Positions 9,706 to 18,358 of a stretch of 64,000 nucleotides of DNA are shown here, piece after piece. The position numbers and the translations under genes were made by a program. The notes under the pieces are model-generated. The model saw only the letters and a program-made list of their open reading frames with translations, was not told where the DNA came from and did no database searches. Source of the DNA: an uncultured Desulfobacterales bacterium (GTDB lineage: Bacteria > Desulfobacterota > Desulfobulbia > Desulfobulbales > Desulfocapsaceae); the NCBI GenBank assembly GCA_937915545.1, contig CALGIJ010000021.1:124001-188000 (forward strand), in the 5' to 3' direction. Position 1 is the stretch's first letter, and each line of letters starts with the position of its first letter.

Positions 9706-10221
9706 ATGAGCCGGTACCATCTCGCCCAGGATACCCGCAAATGCATCGGTTGCCACGCCTGCGAAGTGCAGTGCAAGTCCAACAAGAGCCTGCCCCCCGG
9801 TCCCCGGCTGTGCCAGATCGTCGAGGTCGGCCCGAAGATGATCGGTGGTCTGCCGCGCACCTCGTTCATCTTCATGCTCTGCTTCCACTGCGAAAACCCG
9901 TGGTGCGTCGCCGCCTGCCCCACCGGCGCCATGCAACAGCGCTCTTCGGACGGGATCGTCTTCGTCGACCACGACCTCTGCGTCGGCTGCAAGACCTGTA
10001 TCGCAGCCTGCCCCTGGGGGGCGCCGCAGTGGAATGCGGAAATCGGCAAGGTGGTCAAATGCGACTACTGCAAGGACCGCCTCGACCAGGGTCTGAAGCC
10101 GGCCTGCGTCACCGCCTGCACCACCCAGTGTCTGGAATTCGGTGAGGGGCAAACCATGACCGAGAAGAAACGCCAGCGCCATGCCGAAGCGGTGACCTCC
10201 TTCGAGCACAGCTCCTTCTAG
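9706..10221 (+). CDS. Four-cluster ferredoxin subunit (4Fe-4S dicluster family)
   Basis: 171-residue electron-transfer protein of the HycB/DmsB/PhsB type. Cysteine motifs occur in order: CIGCHACEVQC, CFHCENPWCVAAC, CVGCKTCIAAC, and a terminal set CDYCKDR with CVTACTTQC, enough for four [4Fe-4S] clusters. The start is the ATG at 9706 with AAGGAG eight bases upstream. There is no Tat signal, so it is cytoplasmic. It is the first gene after the sigma-54-like promoter and is followed by a flavoprotein and, further down, a molybdopterin oxidoreductase. It probably wires electrons between these and another partner. A 126-bp spacer with a small hairpin separates it from the next gene. Confidence 0.9.
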   Translation: MSRYHLAQDTRKCIGCHACEVQCKSNKSLPPGPRLCQIVEVGPKMIGGLPRTSFIFMLCFHCENPWCVAACPTGAMQQRSSDGIVFVDHDLCVGCKTCIAACPWGAPQWNAEIGKVVKCDYCKDRLDQGLKPACVTACTTQCLEFGEGQTMTEKKRQRHAEAVTSFEHSSF

Positions 10222-10241
10222 AACGTTGGCAGCGGTGTTAG

Positions 10242-10271
10242 GGTTCCCGCCCTTCGCGAGGCGCGGGAACC
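10242..10271 (+). other. Intergenic hairpin within the molybdoenzyme operon
   Basis: GGTTCCCGC (10242-10250) pairs with GCGGGAACC (10263-10271). There is no U-run, so it could act as an attenuating or mRNA-processing element between the ferredoxin subunit and the flavoprotein genes. Confidence 0.4.
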
Positions 10272-10347
10272 ATGGTCAGTTATTCCGGCGGGGCCAGGGG
10301 TCGAACACGTCCTCCCTCGCCACTTCCGTTCGCCACGAGAGCCTGCA

Positions 10348-12510
10348 ATGAGCGAAAATACCTGCCCGGTCCACCAGACCTTGCTGGAGTTGAGAGCCTT
10401 TCCCAGCACCCATCGCATCGTCCACCCCCGCAGCCGCAGGCTGGTGGAGGAGATCGCCACCCTCATCGAGGATATCGTCACCTCGCGGGCCGGCGGCGAG
10501 CACCTGCCGAGCATCGCCGCGCGGGCCGACGAGCTCGTAGGCTTCGCTGGCGACAGCGGCGGCATGGCGGCGGGGGCATGGCTGCGCGAGCGGCTGACCG
10601 AACATGCCGAGGTCTTCCGCAGCCATGTCGAGCATCGCAACTGCGCCGCCTCGGTCTGCGATCACCTCACCCCCGCCCCCTGCCAGATGGCTTGCCCGGC
10701 CGGCATCGATGTGCCCACCTACGTGTCGCTCATCGCCCTTGGCCATGACGACGAGGCCATCGAGGTCATCCGCCGCGACAATCCCCTGCCCTGGGTATGC
10801 GGCCTGGTGTGCACCCGGCCCTGCGAGATGATGTGCGTGCGCAAGCGCCTCGACACCCCGGTTTCGATCAAGTTTCTCAAGGCCTTCGCCGCCGAGCGGG
10901 CCATGTCCTGGGGCTGTTACGACAACCCGCCGCAGGCCCCGGCCAGCGGCCGCAAGGTATGTGTCATCGGCGCCGGCCCCGGCGGGCTGAGCGCCGCCTA
11001 CTACCTGGCTCAGCACGGCCATACGGTGCGCGTCATCGAGGCCCTGCCCCGGGCCGGCGGCATGATCCTCGTCGGCATCCCCCGCTACCGCCTGCCCTCC
11101 GATATCATCGACCGCGAGGTCGCCAAGATCGAGGACTTGGGCGTCGAGTTCCGCTACAACACCCGCTTCGGCAAGGACGTCGACCTCGACTCCCTGCGCG
11201 CCGAGGGCTTCGAGGCCTTTTTCTTCGCCATCGGTGCTCACGCCTCCTACTCCCTGGGCATCGAGGGCGAGAACGACTTTCCCCAGGTCCATGGCGCCGT
11301 CGACTTCCTGCAGCGCGTCGCCCTGGGCGAACGGCGCTGCCCCGGCAAGCACGTGGTGGTCATCGGCGGCGGCAATGTCGCCATCGACGCCGCGCGCACC
11401 TGCCTGCGCCTCGGCAGCCAGCAGGTGACCATCGCCTATCGCCGCACCCGCCGCGAGATGCCGGCCGACCACGAGGAGGTCGAGCAGGCCGAGGAAGAGG
11501 GCATCCACTTCGAACTGCTCACCGTGCCCATGGCAGTGGTCGGCGAGGAGGGCCGGGTCACCGCCCTGCGCTGCCTCAAGGCCAAGCTGGTCACCGTGCC
11601 CGGCTCGAACCGCCAGTCGCCGAAGCCGATCGAGGGCAGCGACTACGAGATCCCCGCCGACGCCATCATCAGCGCCATCGGCCAGCGCATCGAGCGCCAG
11701 TGGTTCGACAAGATCCCCGAGCTGGCCTGGACCCACCGCGACACCATCCGCGTCAACACCATCACCATGGAGACCAGCGTCCCCGGCATCTTCGCCGCCG
11801 GCGACGCGGTCACCGGCCCGGCGACGGTCATCGAGGCCATCGGCGGCGGCAAGCGCGCCGCCATGGCCATCGACCGCTACCTCGGCGCCATCCCGCAGCC
11901 GAAACTGCCGCCGGTGCCGGTGCGGCAGCAGCGGGTGGCCTGCTTCGACGTCCCCGCCAACACCAAGATGGCCCTGAAGCGCCCGGAGATGCCCTTGCTC
12001 GGCATCGACCGCCGCCGCACCACCTTCCAGCAGGTGGAGCTGGGCTACTCGGAAAACCAGACCCGCGAAGAGGCGCGCCGCTGCCTGCGCTGCGACATCT
12101 GCCGGCGCTGCGGCAAGTGTGTCACCATCTGCAAGGAGAAGATGGGCGTCGATGCCCTGGCCCTCGGCTATCTCTCCTTCGAGCATCCCGAAGAGAGCGA
12201 TTTCCGTCGTACCGAGCAGCGCTGCATCAGCTGCGGCGCCTGCGCCGCCAACTGCCCGACCGGGGCCATGCGCATCGAGGACCGCGGCAACGAACGCGTC
12301 CTCTCGCTGTGCGGCACGGTGCTCAACCGTCAGCCGCTGATCGCCTGCAGTTCCTGCGGCACGGTCATCGGTACCGAGCGTTATCTCGCCTACATTCGCG
12401 GCAGGCTGGGCAAGCTGGCGGCCAAGATCGACCCGGCCGGGCAGCTCTGCGACGCCTGCGCCCGCAACAAGGGGCATCACCGTCCCGACACGGTGATGGT
12501 CACCGGCTGA
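10348..12510 (+). CDS. GltD-like NAD(P)H-dependent FAD oxidoreductase with extra 4Fe-4S domains
   Basis: 720 aa. After an N-terminal helical region of about 100 residues comes a Cys-rich iron-sulfur domain (CDHLTPAPCQMACPAG, CGLVCTRPCEMMC) as in the glutamate synthase small subunit. Next is an FAD Rossmann motif (VIGAGPGGLSAAYYLAQHG), an NAD(P) motif (VVIGGGNVAIDAARTC) and the terminal FAD segment GIFAAGDAVTGPATVIEAI. A C-terminal ferredoxin-like part carries CLRCDICRRCGKCVTIC and CISCGACAANCP, plus a further Cys set (CSSCG, CDAC). It should pass electrons between NAD(P)H and the iron-sulfur subunits. There is no glutamate synthase large subunit nearby. The arrangement recalls SfrB of the Geobacter SfrAB oxidoreductase, though orthology is not established. 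Confidence 0.88.
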   Translation: MSENTCPVHQTLLELRAFPSTHRIVHPRSRRLVEEIATLIEDIVTSRAGGEHLPSIAARADELVGFAGDSGGMAAGAWLRERLTEHAEVFRSHVEHRNCAASVCDHLTPAPCQMACPAGIDVPTYVSLIALGHDDEAIEVIRRDNPLPWVCGLVCTRPCEMMCVRKRLDTPVSIKFLKAFAAERAMSWGCYDNPPQAPASGRKVCVIGAGPGGLSAAYYLAQHGHTVRVIEALPRAGGMILVGIPRYRLPSDIIDREVAKIEDLGVEFRYNTRFGKDVDLDSLRAEGFEAFFFAIGAHASYSLGIEGENDFPQVHGAVDFLQRVALGERRCPGKHVVVIGGGNVAIDAARTCLRLGSQQVTIAYRRTRREMPADHEEVEQAEEEGIHFELLTVPMAVVGEEGRVTALRCLKAKLVTVPGSNRQSPKPIEGSDYEIPADAIISAIGQRIERQWFDKIPELAWTHRDTIRVNTITMETSVPGIFAAGDAVTGPATVIEAIGGGKRAAMAIDRYLGAIPQPKLPPVPVRQQRVACFDVPANTKMALKRPEMPLLGIDRRRTTFQQVELGYSENQTREEARRCLRCDICRRCGKCVTICKEKMGVDALALGYLSFEHPEESDFRRTEQRCISCGACAANCPTGAMRIEDRGNERVLSLCGTVLNRQPLIACSSCGTVIGTERYLAYIRGRLGKLAAKIDPAGQLCDACARNKGHHRPDTVMVTG

Positions 12511-12531
12511 GACTCAACAAGGGAGGAAATC

Positions 12532-12741
12532 ATGACATTTCACAAAGGGCAACTGGTACGGGTCAAAGGCCGCAGTAGCGATGAAAGCTGGGAGTCGTAC
12601 ATGGACAGTCTCGTCGGCAGCCGTGGCATGGTCACCGACCCCGACACTCAGATCAACGACCCGGACTCCCTCATCGAGGTCAGCCTCGAAGACAAAGGCA
12701 CCTTCCGGTTACCCCAGGACTGCCTGGAAATCCTCGATTAG
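12532..12741 (+). CDS. Small conserved-looking hypothetical protein, 69 aa
   Basis: A 69-residue acidic protein with a strong ribosome site (GGGAGGAAATC before the ATG). The sequence begins MTFHKGQLVRVKGRS, looks beta-rich and has a KOW/SH3-like feel (short basic strand, then acidic loops, ending FRLPQDCLEILD). No cysteines or membrane segment. It sits 21 bp after the flavoprotein and 8 bp before the CBS-like gene, so it is almost certainly part of the operon. Function not recognised; a small accessory or assembly factor for the molybdoenzyme is one possibility. Confidence 0.7.
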   Translation: MTFHKGQLVRVKGRSSDESWESYMDSLVGSRGMVTDPDTQINDPDSLIEVSLEDKGTFRLPQDCLEILD

Positions 12742-12749
12742 CACAGACC

Positions 12750-13199
12750 ATGTTCGTCGCCGCAGCCCTCGAGAATATCACCGTCCCGGCAGTGCGGGTC
12801 ACCTCCAGCACCAGCCTGGTGGAGACGGCCATGATGATGACCGTCGCCGATACCGAGACTGCTCTGGTGATCGACGACGGCCGCTGCCATGGACTGGTCA
12901 CTGCCACCGATCTGCTGCGCACCCTGGCGACGGCGCCAAGCCTGGAACAGGGCTGGCGCAGCGAAGTGGCCCAGGCCTTGACTGATGGCGCCCCCCAGGC
13001 CAACGGTACGGAACGGCTGTCGAAGGTCGTCGAGCTGATGAACGCGACGAATTGCGACTATATGCTGATAGCAACCGAGCAGGGCCCGGCAGTGCTCTCC
13101 CTCGTCAAGATGCTCAAGCTCGACAACGGCCTGCTGCGCCGCGAGCTCGACCATCTGCAAACCTATATCGAGGCGCTGCATGATGCGCCCAATGACTGA
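12750..13199 (+). CDS. CBS-domain-like protein
   Basis: 149 aa. The sequence resembles two tandem CBS motifs. The first half reads TVPAVRVTSSTSLVETAMMMTVADTETALVIDD followed by GLVTATDLLRTL, the usual CBS end. The second (SKVVELMNATNCDYMLIATEQG) is less typical and ends in a helix. CBS pairs bind adenine nucleotides or NAD and regulate partners. It lies 8 bp after the 69-aa gene and 9 bp before the NuoG-like gene, so it may tune the redox complex to the nucleotide pool; that role is inference. The ribosome site is weak, consistent with translational coupling. Confidence 0.7.
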   Translation: MFVAAALENITVPAVRVTSSTSLVETAMMMTVADTETALVIDDGRCHGLVTATDLLRTLATAPSLEQGWRSEVAQALTDGAPQANGTERLSKVVELMNATNCDYMLIATEQGPAVLSLVKMLKLDNGLLRRELDHLQTYIEALHDAPND

Positions 13200-13208
13200 G
13201 GACAGGTC

Positions 13209-13994
13209 ATGATCACCTTTTACCTTAACGACCGCGAGGTCCAGGCCGAACCGGACAGAACCGTGCTGCAGGTGGCGAGAGCCACCGGCATCGACATCCC
13301 CACCCTCTGTCATCATCCGGCGCTCAAGCCGGCCGGCTCGTGCAAGGTGTGCGCCGTGGCGGTGGAGAAGCTTACCGGGGAGAAAACCATCATGCTCAGC
13401 TGCCTGCTGCGGGTCAAGGAGGGCATGCGCGTCTTCACCAGCGGCGAGGAAGTGCACCAGGCGCGGAGCAAGGCCCTGACAAAACTCATCGCCCTGGCAC
13501 CGACGTCGGAGCGCATCCGCCACATTGCCGACAAAGAGGGCATCGAGCTGCCTCCCGCCCCCGATGACTGCATCCGCTGCCGCCTGTGCATCCGCGTCTG
13601 CAAGGAGATCATCGGCAAGGAAGCCTTACGCATGGAGAAACAGGACGGCCGGCAGATGGTGGTTCCCGATCCCGAGCGCTGCATCGGCTGCGGCACCTGC
13701 GCCAACATCTGCCCGACCCACGCCATCACCGTCGCGGAAGACGGAGGTATCCGTACCGTCATCCTCCGCGGCGAAGTCTTCGGACGCCACGAGCTGCTGC
13801 GCTGTCAGGGCTGTGGCAAGTATTACGCCACGGAAAGACAGATCCAGCTGATGGAGAGGCGTACCGCCCCCCATCCCCAGGTTAAGGAGCACCACCATTA
13901 CTGCGCCAATTGCGCCAAGCTTTTTTCCGACCGCCTGACGGTCCTCGAGAAGCAGCCGCCACGACAGCAAACCACCAACAAGCGGCAGCGCTAG
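13209..13994 (+). CDS. NuoG/HoxU-like [2Fe-2S] and 4Fe-4S ferredoxin subunit
   Basis: 261 aa. The N-terminus is a plant-type [2Fe-2S] domain with Cys34, Cys45, Cys48 and Cys65 in the complex I/NAD-hydrogenase spacing. It is followed by two [4Fe-4S] motifs, CIRCRLCIRVC and CIGCGTCANICP. The His-ligated cluster region of full NuoG is not evident. The C-terminal 80 residues hold two more CxxC pairs (CQGCG and CANC) separated by about 45 residues, an unusual zinc- or iron-binding tail. Such subunits link NAD(P)H flavoproteins to hydrogenases, formate dehydrogenases or similar enzymes. Its place directly before the molybdopterin subunit suggests it is that enzyme's electron adaptor. Confidence 0.88.
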   Translation: MITFYLNDREVQAEPDRTVLQVARATGIDIPTLCHHPALKPAGSCKVCAVAVEKLTGEKTIMLSCLLRVKEGMRVFTSGEEVHQARSKALTKLIALAPTSERIRHIADKEGIELPPAPDDCIRCRLCIRVCKEIIGKEALRMEKQDGRQMVVPDPERCIGCGTCANICPTHAITVAEDGGIRTVILRGEVFGRHELLRCQGCGKYYATERQIQLMERRTAPHPQVKEHHHYCANCAKLFSDRLTVLEKQPPRQQTTNKRQR

Positions 13995-14028
13995 GCTGCC
14001 GGCAGAGCTCTTAGAGAGGAGAACATCG

Positions 14029-16113
14029 ATGACTGCCAAATCAGTTTACAGTGTCTGCGGAATGTGTACCGTCAGGTGTCCGATCAAGGTAACCGTCGAA
14101 GACGGCCAGGTCACCTTTCTCCAGGGCAACCCCCATGTCCCGGCGATGAAAGGGGCGGTGTGCCCGCGCGGCGCCGCCGGCAACGCCCTGATCACCGACC
14201 ATGAGCGGCCCCAGGCGCCGATGATCCGCTGCGGCGCCCGCGGCGAGGGCAAGTGGCGCACGGTCAGCTGGGACGAAGCCTTCGACTATGTCGCCGACAA
14301 GCTCAAGGCGATCAAGGAAGAGCACGGCGCCAGGGCCATCTCCCTCACCGACCGCGGCGGCCCCTTCCGCGACATGCACCGCGCCCTGCTGCGCGGCCTA
14401 GGCAGCCCCAACTACTGCAACCACGATTCCTCCTGCGCCCGCAACGTCCAGCACGCCTCCATGTCGGTGACCGGCATGGGCCGCAAAGGCTACGCCTACG
14501 ACCTCAAGAACGCCAAGCACGTCGTGCTGCAGCTGCGCAACATCTTCGAGGCGATCAATGTCCAGGAGGTCAACAACCTCATGGACGCCATGGAAAACGG
14601 CTGCAAGCTGACGGTCATCGACATCCGCGCCACCATCACCGCCTCCAAGGCCACCCGCTACTTCCAGGTGCGCCCCGGCTCCGACTACGCCTTCAACCTG
14701 GCGGTGATCCACGAGCTGCTCAAGAAGCGCCTCTACGACGAGAAGTACGCCGCCCGCTATATCGAGGGCCTGCGCGACCTGGAGCAGTTCATCGAGCCCT
14801 ATTCTCCGGAATGGGCCGAGGGCGAGACCGGCATCGACCCCAGCGAGCTGCGCCAGTTCGCCCGCGAGCTCGCCGCCGCCAAGGGCGCGGTGATCTGGCA
14901 TCCCGGCTGGATGGCGGCGCGCTATCGCGACTCCTTCTACGTCTGCCGCACCGCCTATATCATCAACGCCTTGCTCGGCTCCTTCGGCGCCAAAGGCGGC
15001 ATGCCCTTCGTCAGCAAGCCGGCCGACGTCGGCCGCAACGACCTCAAGGCCTTCGTCGACCTCTATCCGAAACCGGCCGACAAGCGCGCTGACGGCCTCG
15101 GCTGGCGCTACACCCACTTCGAGGAAGGCCCGGGCCTGGCCCACCTCATGTACGAGGCCATGGAGAGCAACGATCCCTATCCGGTCAAGGCCTACATCGC
15201 CTACCGCCACGATCCGCTGATGGGCTTCCCCGATCCCCAGCGCCTCAAGCAGATCTTCAACAATCTCGACCTGCTGGTGGCGGTGACCTTCAGCTGGAGC
15301 GACACCGCCTGGTTCTCCGACGTGGTCCTGCCGTTGTCGCCCTATCTCGAGCGGGAGAGCATCATCGCCACCAAGAACGCCTTGAAACCGCAGTTCTTCG
15401 TACGTCACCGCGCCATCGAGCCGCGCTACGACACCAGGGCCGACTGGGAGATCGTCGGCGGCTTGGCCAAGCGCCTCGGCCTGCCGGAGCTCGTTTTCGA
15501 CCGCGTCGAGGACATCTGGCGCTTCCAGCTGGAAGGCACCGGCGTCGGCATGGAGGAGTTCGACAAGAGCGGCATGGTCAACCTCAGCGACAAGCCGATC
15601 TACAAGGATATCAACAACCTCAAGTTCAAAACGGGAAGCGGCAAGATCGAGATCATCTCGCCCAAGCTGACCAAGGCCGGCTTGCCCTCGCTGAAGGTCT
15701 ACGAAGCGCCGCAGACCCCGCCCGAGGGCACCTTCCGCCTCACCTTCGGGCGCTGCGCCCTGCACACCCAGGGCCATACCGTCAACAACCCTCTGCTCTT
15801 CGAGCAGGCGCCGATCAATCCCTTGTGGATCAACGCCAAGGCCGCCGCCAAGCTGGGCATCGCCAACGGCGACACGGTGGTGGTCTCCCAGGGGGATCTC
15901 GAGCAGACGACGGTGGCCAAGGTCACCGAGTTCATCCACCCCGAGGCGGTGTTTCTCATCCACGGCTTCGGCCACCGCCTACCGGTGGAGAGCCGCGCTT
16001 TCGGCAAGGGCATCGCCGACCAGGACTTCATGCGCGGCGCGCTCACCAACTGGGATCCTGCCGGCGGCGCCATCGCCTATCAAGAGTATTTCGTCGCGGT
16101 GCGCAAGGCCTGA
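14029..16113 (+). CDS. Cytoplasmic molybdopterin-dependent oxidoreductase, catalytic subunit
   Basis: 694 aa, member of the DMSO-reductase superfamily binding bis-MGD and one [4Fe-4S] cluster. The cluster ligands are Cys10, Cys13, Cys17 and Cys45. The likely molybdenum or tungsten ligand is Cys136, in GSPNYCNHDSSC, matching the H-x-S-x-C arrangement of polysulfide and thiosulfate reductases. If aligned instead to formate dehydrogenases, a Gln would occupy the ligand position, which argues against FDH. The molybdopterin dinucleotide-binding domain is at the C-terminus (about 570-690, with LTFGRCALHTQGH). No Tat signal precedes the cluster, so unlike PsrA/PhsA it should be cytoplasmic. The substrate is unknown; sulfur compounds or metal oxyanions are candidates. 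Good ribosome site (GAGGAG). Confidence 0.92.
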   Translation: MTAKSVYSVCGMCTVRCPIKVTVEDGQVTFLQGNPHVPAMKGAVCPRGAAGNALITDHERPQAPMIRCGARGEGKWRTVSWDEAFDYVADKLKAIKEEHGARAISLTDRGGPFRDMHRALLRGLGSPNYCNHDSSCARNVQHASMSVTGMGRKGYAYDLKNAKHVVLQLRNIFEAINVQEVNNLMDAMENGCKLTVIDIRATITASKATRYFQVRPGSDYAFNLAVIHELLKKRLYDEKYAARYIEGLRDLEQFIEPYSPEWAEGETGIDPSELRQFARELAAAKGAVIWHPGWMAARYRDSFYVCRTAYIINALLGSFGAKGGMPFVSKPADVGRNDLKAFVDLYPKPADKRADGLGWRYTHFEEGPGLAHLMYEAMESNDPYPVKAYIAYRHDPLMGFPDPQRLKQIFNNLDLLVAVTFSWSDTAWFSDVVLPLSPYLERESIIATKNALKPQFFVRHRAIEPRYDTRADWEIVGGLAKRLGLPELVFDRVEDIWRFQLEGTGVGMEEFDKSGMVNLSDKPIYKDINNLKFKTGSGKIEIISPKLTKAGLPSLKVYEAPQTPPEGTFRLTFGRCALHTQGHTVNNPLLFEQAPINPLWINAKAAAKLGIANGDTVVVSQGDLEQTTVAKVTEFIHPEAVFLIHGFGHRLPVESRAFGKGIADQDFMRGALTNWDPAGGAIAYQEYFVAVRKA

Positions 16114-16132
16114 TCCTTCGATAGCGGGATAT

Positions 16133-16161
16133 CCCCGGGGCGCCGGCGTGGCGCCCCGGGG
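16133..16161 (+). terminator. Strong hairpin after the molybdoenzyme gene
   Basis: A perfect 12-bp GC stem (16133-16144 with 16150-16161, beginning CCCCGGGGCGCC) with a five-base loop, 20 bases after the stop codon. No U-run. Probably ends the operon or protects its mRNA. The remaining gap to 16377 shows no gene. Confidence 0.55.
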
Positions 16162-16377
16162 AGCGCTGCGCCCCTCTCCCCCGGCAGGCTTCACCCCTGC
16201 CACAAGACAGGACGGCAACGGACTGCCCGTGGTGTTTCGTCACCATGGGCAACAGGTCCTGCAGCAGCCAGATACAGTGTCCGGCTGTGGTCGCGAAAGC
16301 GCCGCGGGGTCATCGCTCGAGCGGGCCTCGCCGAGATGCCCGTCTCTTCCCGAAACCCTCTGGACAATGCAAAAAGG

Positions 16378-16977
16378 CTAGAGCTCCTTGAGCTCCTTGA
16401 TCCACTTCTCGACCAGCACCGGACGGTGCTGTGCCATGGCGTCGAGCACCGTCTGCGGGTCGGTGCCGTCCTGAAGCAGATCTCGGTGGTCGAGGCGCAT
16501 GAAGCCCTCCTCAACCGCCCGGTCGCACATGGCGATCAGCGGCGCGAAATAGTCGCCGGCGTTGATCAGCCCGATGGGCTTGGCATGAAAGCCGAGCTGC
16601 GCCCAGGTGAGCACTTCGAACAGTTCCTCGAAGGTGCCGAAACCGCCCGGCAGGGCGATGAAGCCGTCGGAGAGCTCGGCCATGCGCCGCTTGCGGGTAT
16701 GCATAGAGTCGACGACCTCGATGCGCGTCAGGGCAAGGTGGCCGACCTCCTTGACCATCAGCGCCTCGGGGATGATACCGGTGACTCTGCCACCGGCGGC
16801 GAGACAGGCATCGGCAACAAGACCCATCAGGCCGACATTGCCGCCGCCGTAGACCAGGCCGATGCCCCGCCTCGCCAGCAGAGTGCCAAGGGCCACGGCG
16901 GCTTCACCGTACTCGAGGCGACGACCCTTGCTCGATCCACAAAAAACACAGATATTTTCAGGCTTCCAGGTTGACAT
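16378..16977 (-). CDS. LOG family protein (TIGR00730 / cytokinin riboside 5'-monophosphate phosphoribohydrolase type)
   Basis: 199 aa Rossmann-fold protein. It begins NICVFCGSSKGRR, includes GLVYGGGNVGLMGLVADA, the Arg/Lys cluster SMHTRKRRMAEL, and the signature PGGFGTFEE (110-118), all diagnostic of the LOG family. Members hydrolyse nucleoside 5'-monophosphates such as AMP to base plus ribose 5-phosphate. The start is the ATG at 16977 (MSTWKPENIC); a TTG further upstream would add 17 residues not typical of the family. It is monocistronic, convergent with the molybdoenzyme operon. The physiological substrate in bacteria is often unclear. Confidence 0.9.
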   Translation of the reverse strand: MSTWKPENICVFCGSSKGRRLEYGEAAVALGTLLARRGIGLVYGGGNVGLMGLVADACLAAGGRVTGIIPEALMVKEVGHLALTRIEVVDSMHTRKRRMAELSDGFIALPGGFGTFEELFEVLTWAQLGFHAKPIGLINAGDYFAPLIAMCDRAVEEGFMRLDHRDLLQDGTDPQTVLDAMAQHRPVLVEKWIKELKEL

Positions 16978-17190
16978 CCAATGTTCCGAAAGGATAGGGA
17001 AAGAACCAGGAGGTTCTCGATTCCACAATGATTTCCAGGTTACGCCTTGCCAGGGAAAGGGCTGCCTTTGCCCGGCACGGCGGCGTGATCCGCCATGACA
17101 AAAAAATCCTTGCCATAATACCCATCACAGGCTAGTTTCAGCTCTCGACCGAGGGTCCAGGCACCGACGGTCGCCGACAATTGCCAGGAA

Positions 17191-17266
17191 GGGGCTGTAG
17201 CTCAGCTGGGAGAGCGACGCGTTCGCAATGCGTAGGCCAGGGGTTCGATCCCCCTCAGCTCCACCA
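17191..17266 (+). tRNA. tRNA-Ala (CGC)
   Basis: A complete cloverleaf can be drawn. The acceptor stem is GGGGCTG with CAGCTCC and contains the G3:U70 wobble that identifies alanine tRNA. The D-arm is GCTC...GAGC. The anticodon loop TTCGCAA gives anticodon CGC. The T-arm is GGGG-TTCGATC-CCCC, with discriminator A and encoded CCA. No integrase or att repeat is visible next to it. Confidence 0.96.
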
Positions 17267-17271
17267 TGTAC

Positions 17272-17324
17272 AAAAAATCCCCTGGAGTGGAGAGTGAAAA
17301 CTCCACCTCAGGGGATTTTTTTTT
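17272..17324 (+). terminator. Bidirectional intrinsic terminator after tRNA-Ala
   Basis: A long hairpin (about 19 paired positions with two mismatches, AAATCCCCTG on the left and CAGGGGATTT on the right, loop around 17293-17300) ends in a run of nine T residues. It starts five bases after the tRNA CCA end and precedes the EamA gene. Confidence 0.9.
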
Positions 17325-17359
17325 GCTCAGGCTGCCAGCCACAGCTGGCAGGACGTGCC

Positions 17360-18349
17360 ATGAAACAAGACGACGCCCCCCGTTTTCCACCTGTCCTGGT
17401 GCTGTTTTTTGGCGTTCTCGGCATCTCCTCGGGTTCCATCCTGGTGCGCTTCGCCCAGGGTGAGGAGATGCCCTCCCTGGTCATCGCCGCCTGGCGGCTG
17501 ACCCTGGCCGCGGCGGTGCTGCTGCCGCTGGCCTTCTCGAGACGGCGCGAGGAACTGCGCCGCCTCACTCCCGCCGCCTGGGGCCTGGCGGCGCTGTCGG
17601 GCTTCATGCTCTCCCTGCACTTCGCCAGCTGGATCAGCTCGCTGGCCTATACCTCGGTGGCCAGCTCCACCGTGCTGGTGACCACCTCGCCGCTCTGGGT
17701 GGGGCTGGCCGCGCCCTTTCTCCTCAAGGAGCAGCTGTCGCGACAGCTCAAGATCGGCATCTTCCTGGCCATGCTCGGCAGCGTGCTCATCGCCCTGGCC
17801 GAGGTCGTCGCCCTGGTGAACGGCCGGCCGCAGTTCAGCCTGACCCAGTTCTCCGACCAGCCCAACCCCCTGCTCGGCAACGGCCTGGCCCTGATCGGCG
17901 CCATCGCCGCCTCGGCCTACCTCATCCTCGGGCGGCGGCTGCGCTTCTCCATGTCGCTGCTCAGCTATATCGCCCTGGTCTACTCCAGCGCCGCCGTCTT
18001 CCTCGTCATCATGGCCCTGGCCAGCGGCCACAACCTCTTCGGCTACGGGCCCGTCGCCTACGGGGTGATGGTCCTCATGGCCCTCTTTCCCCAGCTGCTC
18101 GGCCACTCCTCCTACAACTGGGCGCTCGGCTACCTCTCGGCGGCCTCGGTGTCCCTGGCGGTCATCGCCGAGCCCATCGGCGCCACCCTGCTCGCCCTGC
18201 TCATCTTCGCCGAAGTGCCCAAGCCGCTGACCATCGCCGGCTCGGCGCTGCTCCTCTTCGGCATCGTCTACGCCGGGCGGCCGCAGGGCAAACGGCCCGC
18301 CAGCCCTTGCCCAACCGATCAAGGCGACCGTCAAGCCTCGGGAAAATAG
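17360..18349 (+). CDS. EamA/DMT family transporter
   Basis: 329-residue inner-membrane protein with ten hydrophobic helices arranged as two EamA repeats, each ending in a conserved Pro/Gly-rich helix pair (SVSLAVIAEPIGATLLALLIFAE in the second). Members of the drug/metabolite transporter superfamily export amino acids, purines or other metabolites; no specific substrate is evident. The ATG at 17360 follows CAGGAC. The open frame extends upstream through the tRNA and terminator, which rules out earlier starts. The C-terminal tail is short and basic. Its stop lies nine bases from the converging stop of the GAF protein. Confidence 0.88.
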   Translation: MKQDDAPRFPPVLVLFFGVLGISSGSILVRFAQGEEMPSLVIAAWRLTLAAAVLLPLAFSRRREELRRLTPAAWGLAALSGFMLSLHFASWISSLAYTSVASSTVLVTTSPLWVGLAAPFLLKEQLSRQLKIGIFLAMLGSVLIALAEVVALVNGRPQFSLTQFSDQPNPLLGNGLALIGAIAASAYLILGRRLRFSMSLLSYIALVYSSAAVFLVIMALASGHNLFGYGPVAYGVMVLMALFPQLLGHSSYNWALGYLSAASVSLAVIAEPIGATLLALLIFAEVPKPLTIAGSALLLFGIVYAGRPQGKRPASPCPTDQGDRQASGK

Positions 18350-18358
18350 CCCGGTCGC

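Noticed and set aside
10276..12480. 734-codon minus-strand frame opposite the flavoprotein gene
   Set aside because: Shadow of the GltD-like gene; no homologous-looking motif.
17191..17266. tRNA-Ala as integration site of a mobile element
   Set aside because: No integrase, direct repeat or composition shift is seen on either side; an intrinsic terminator follows immediately.
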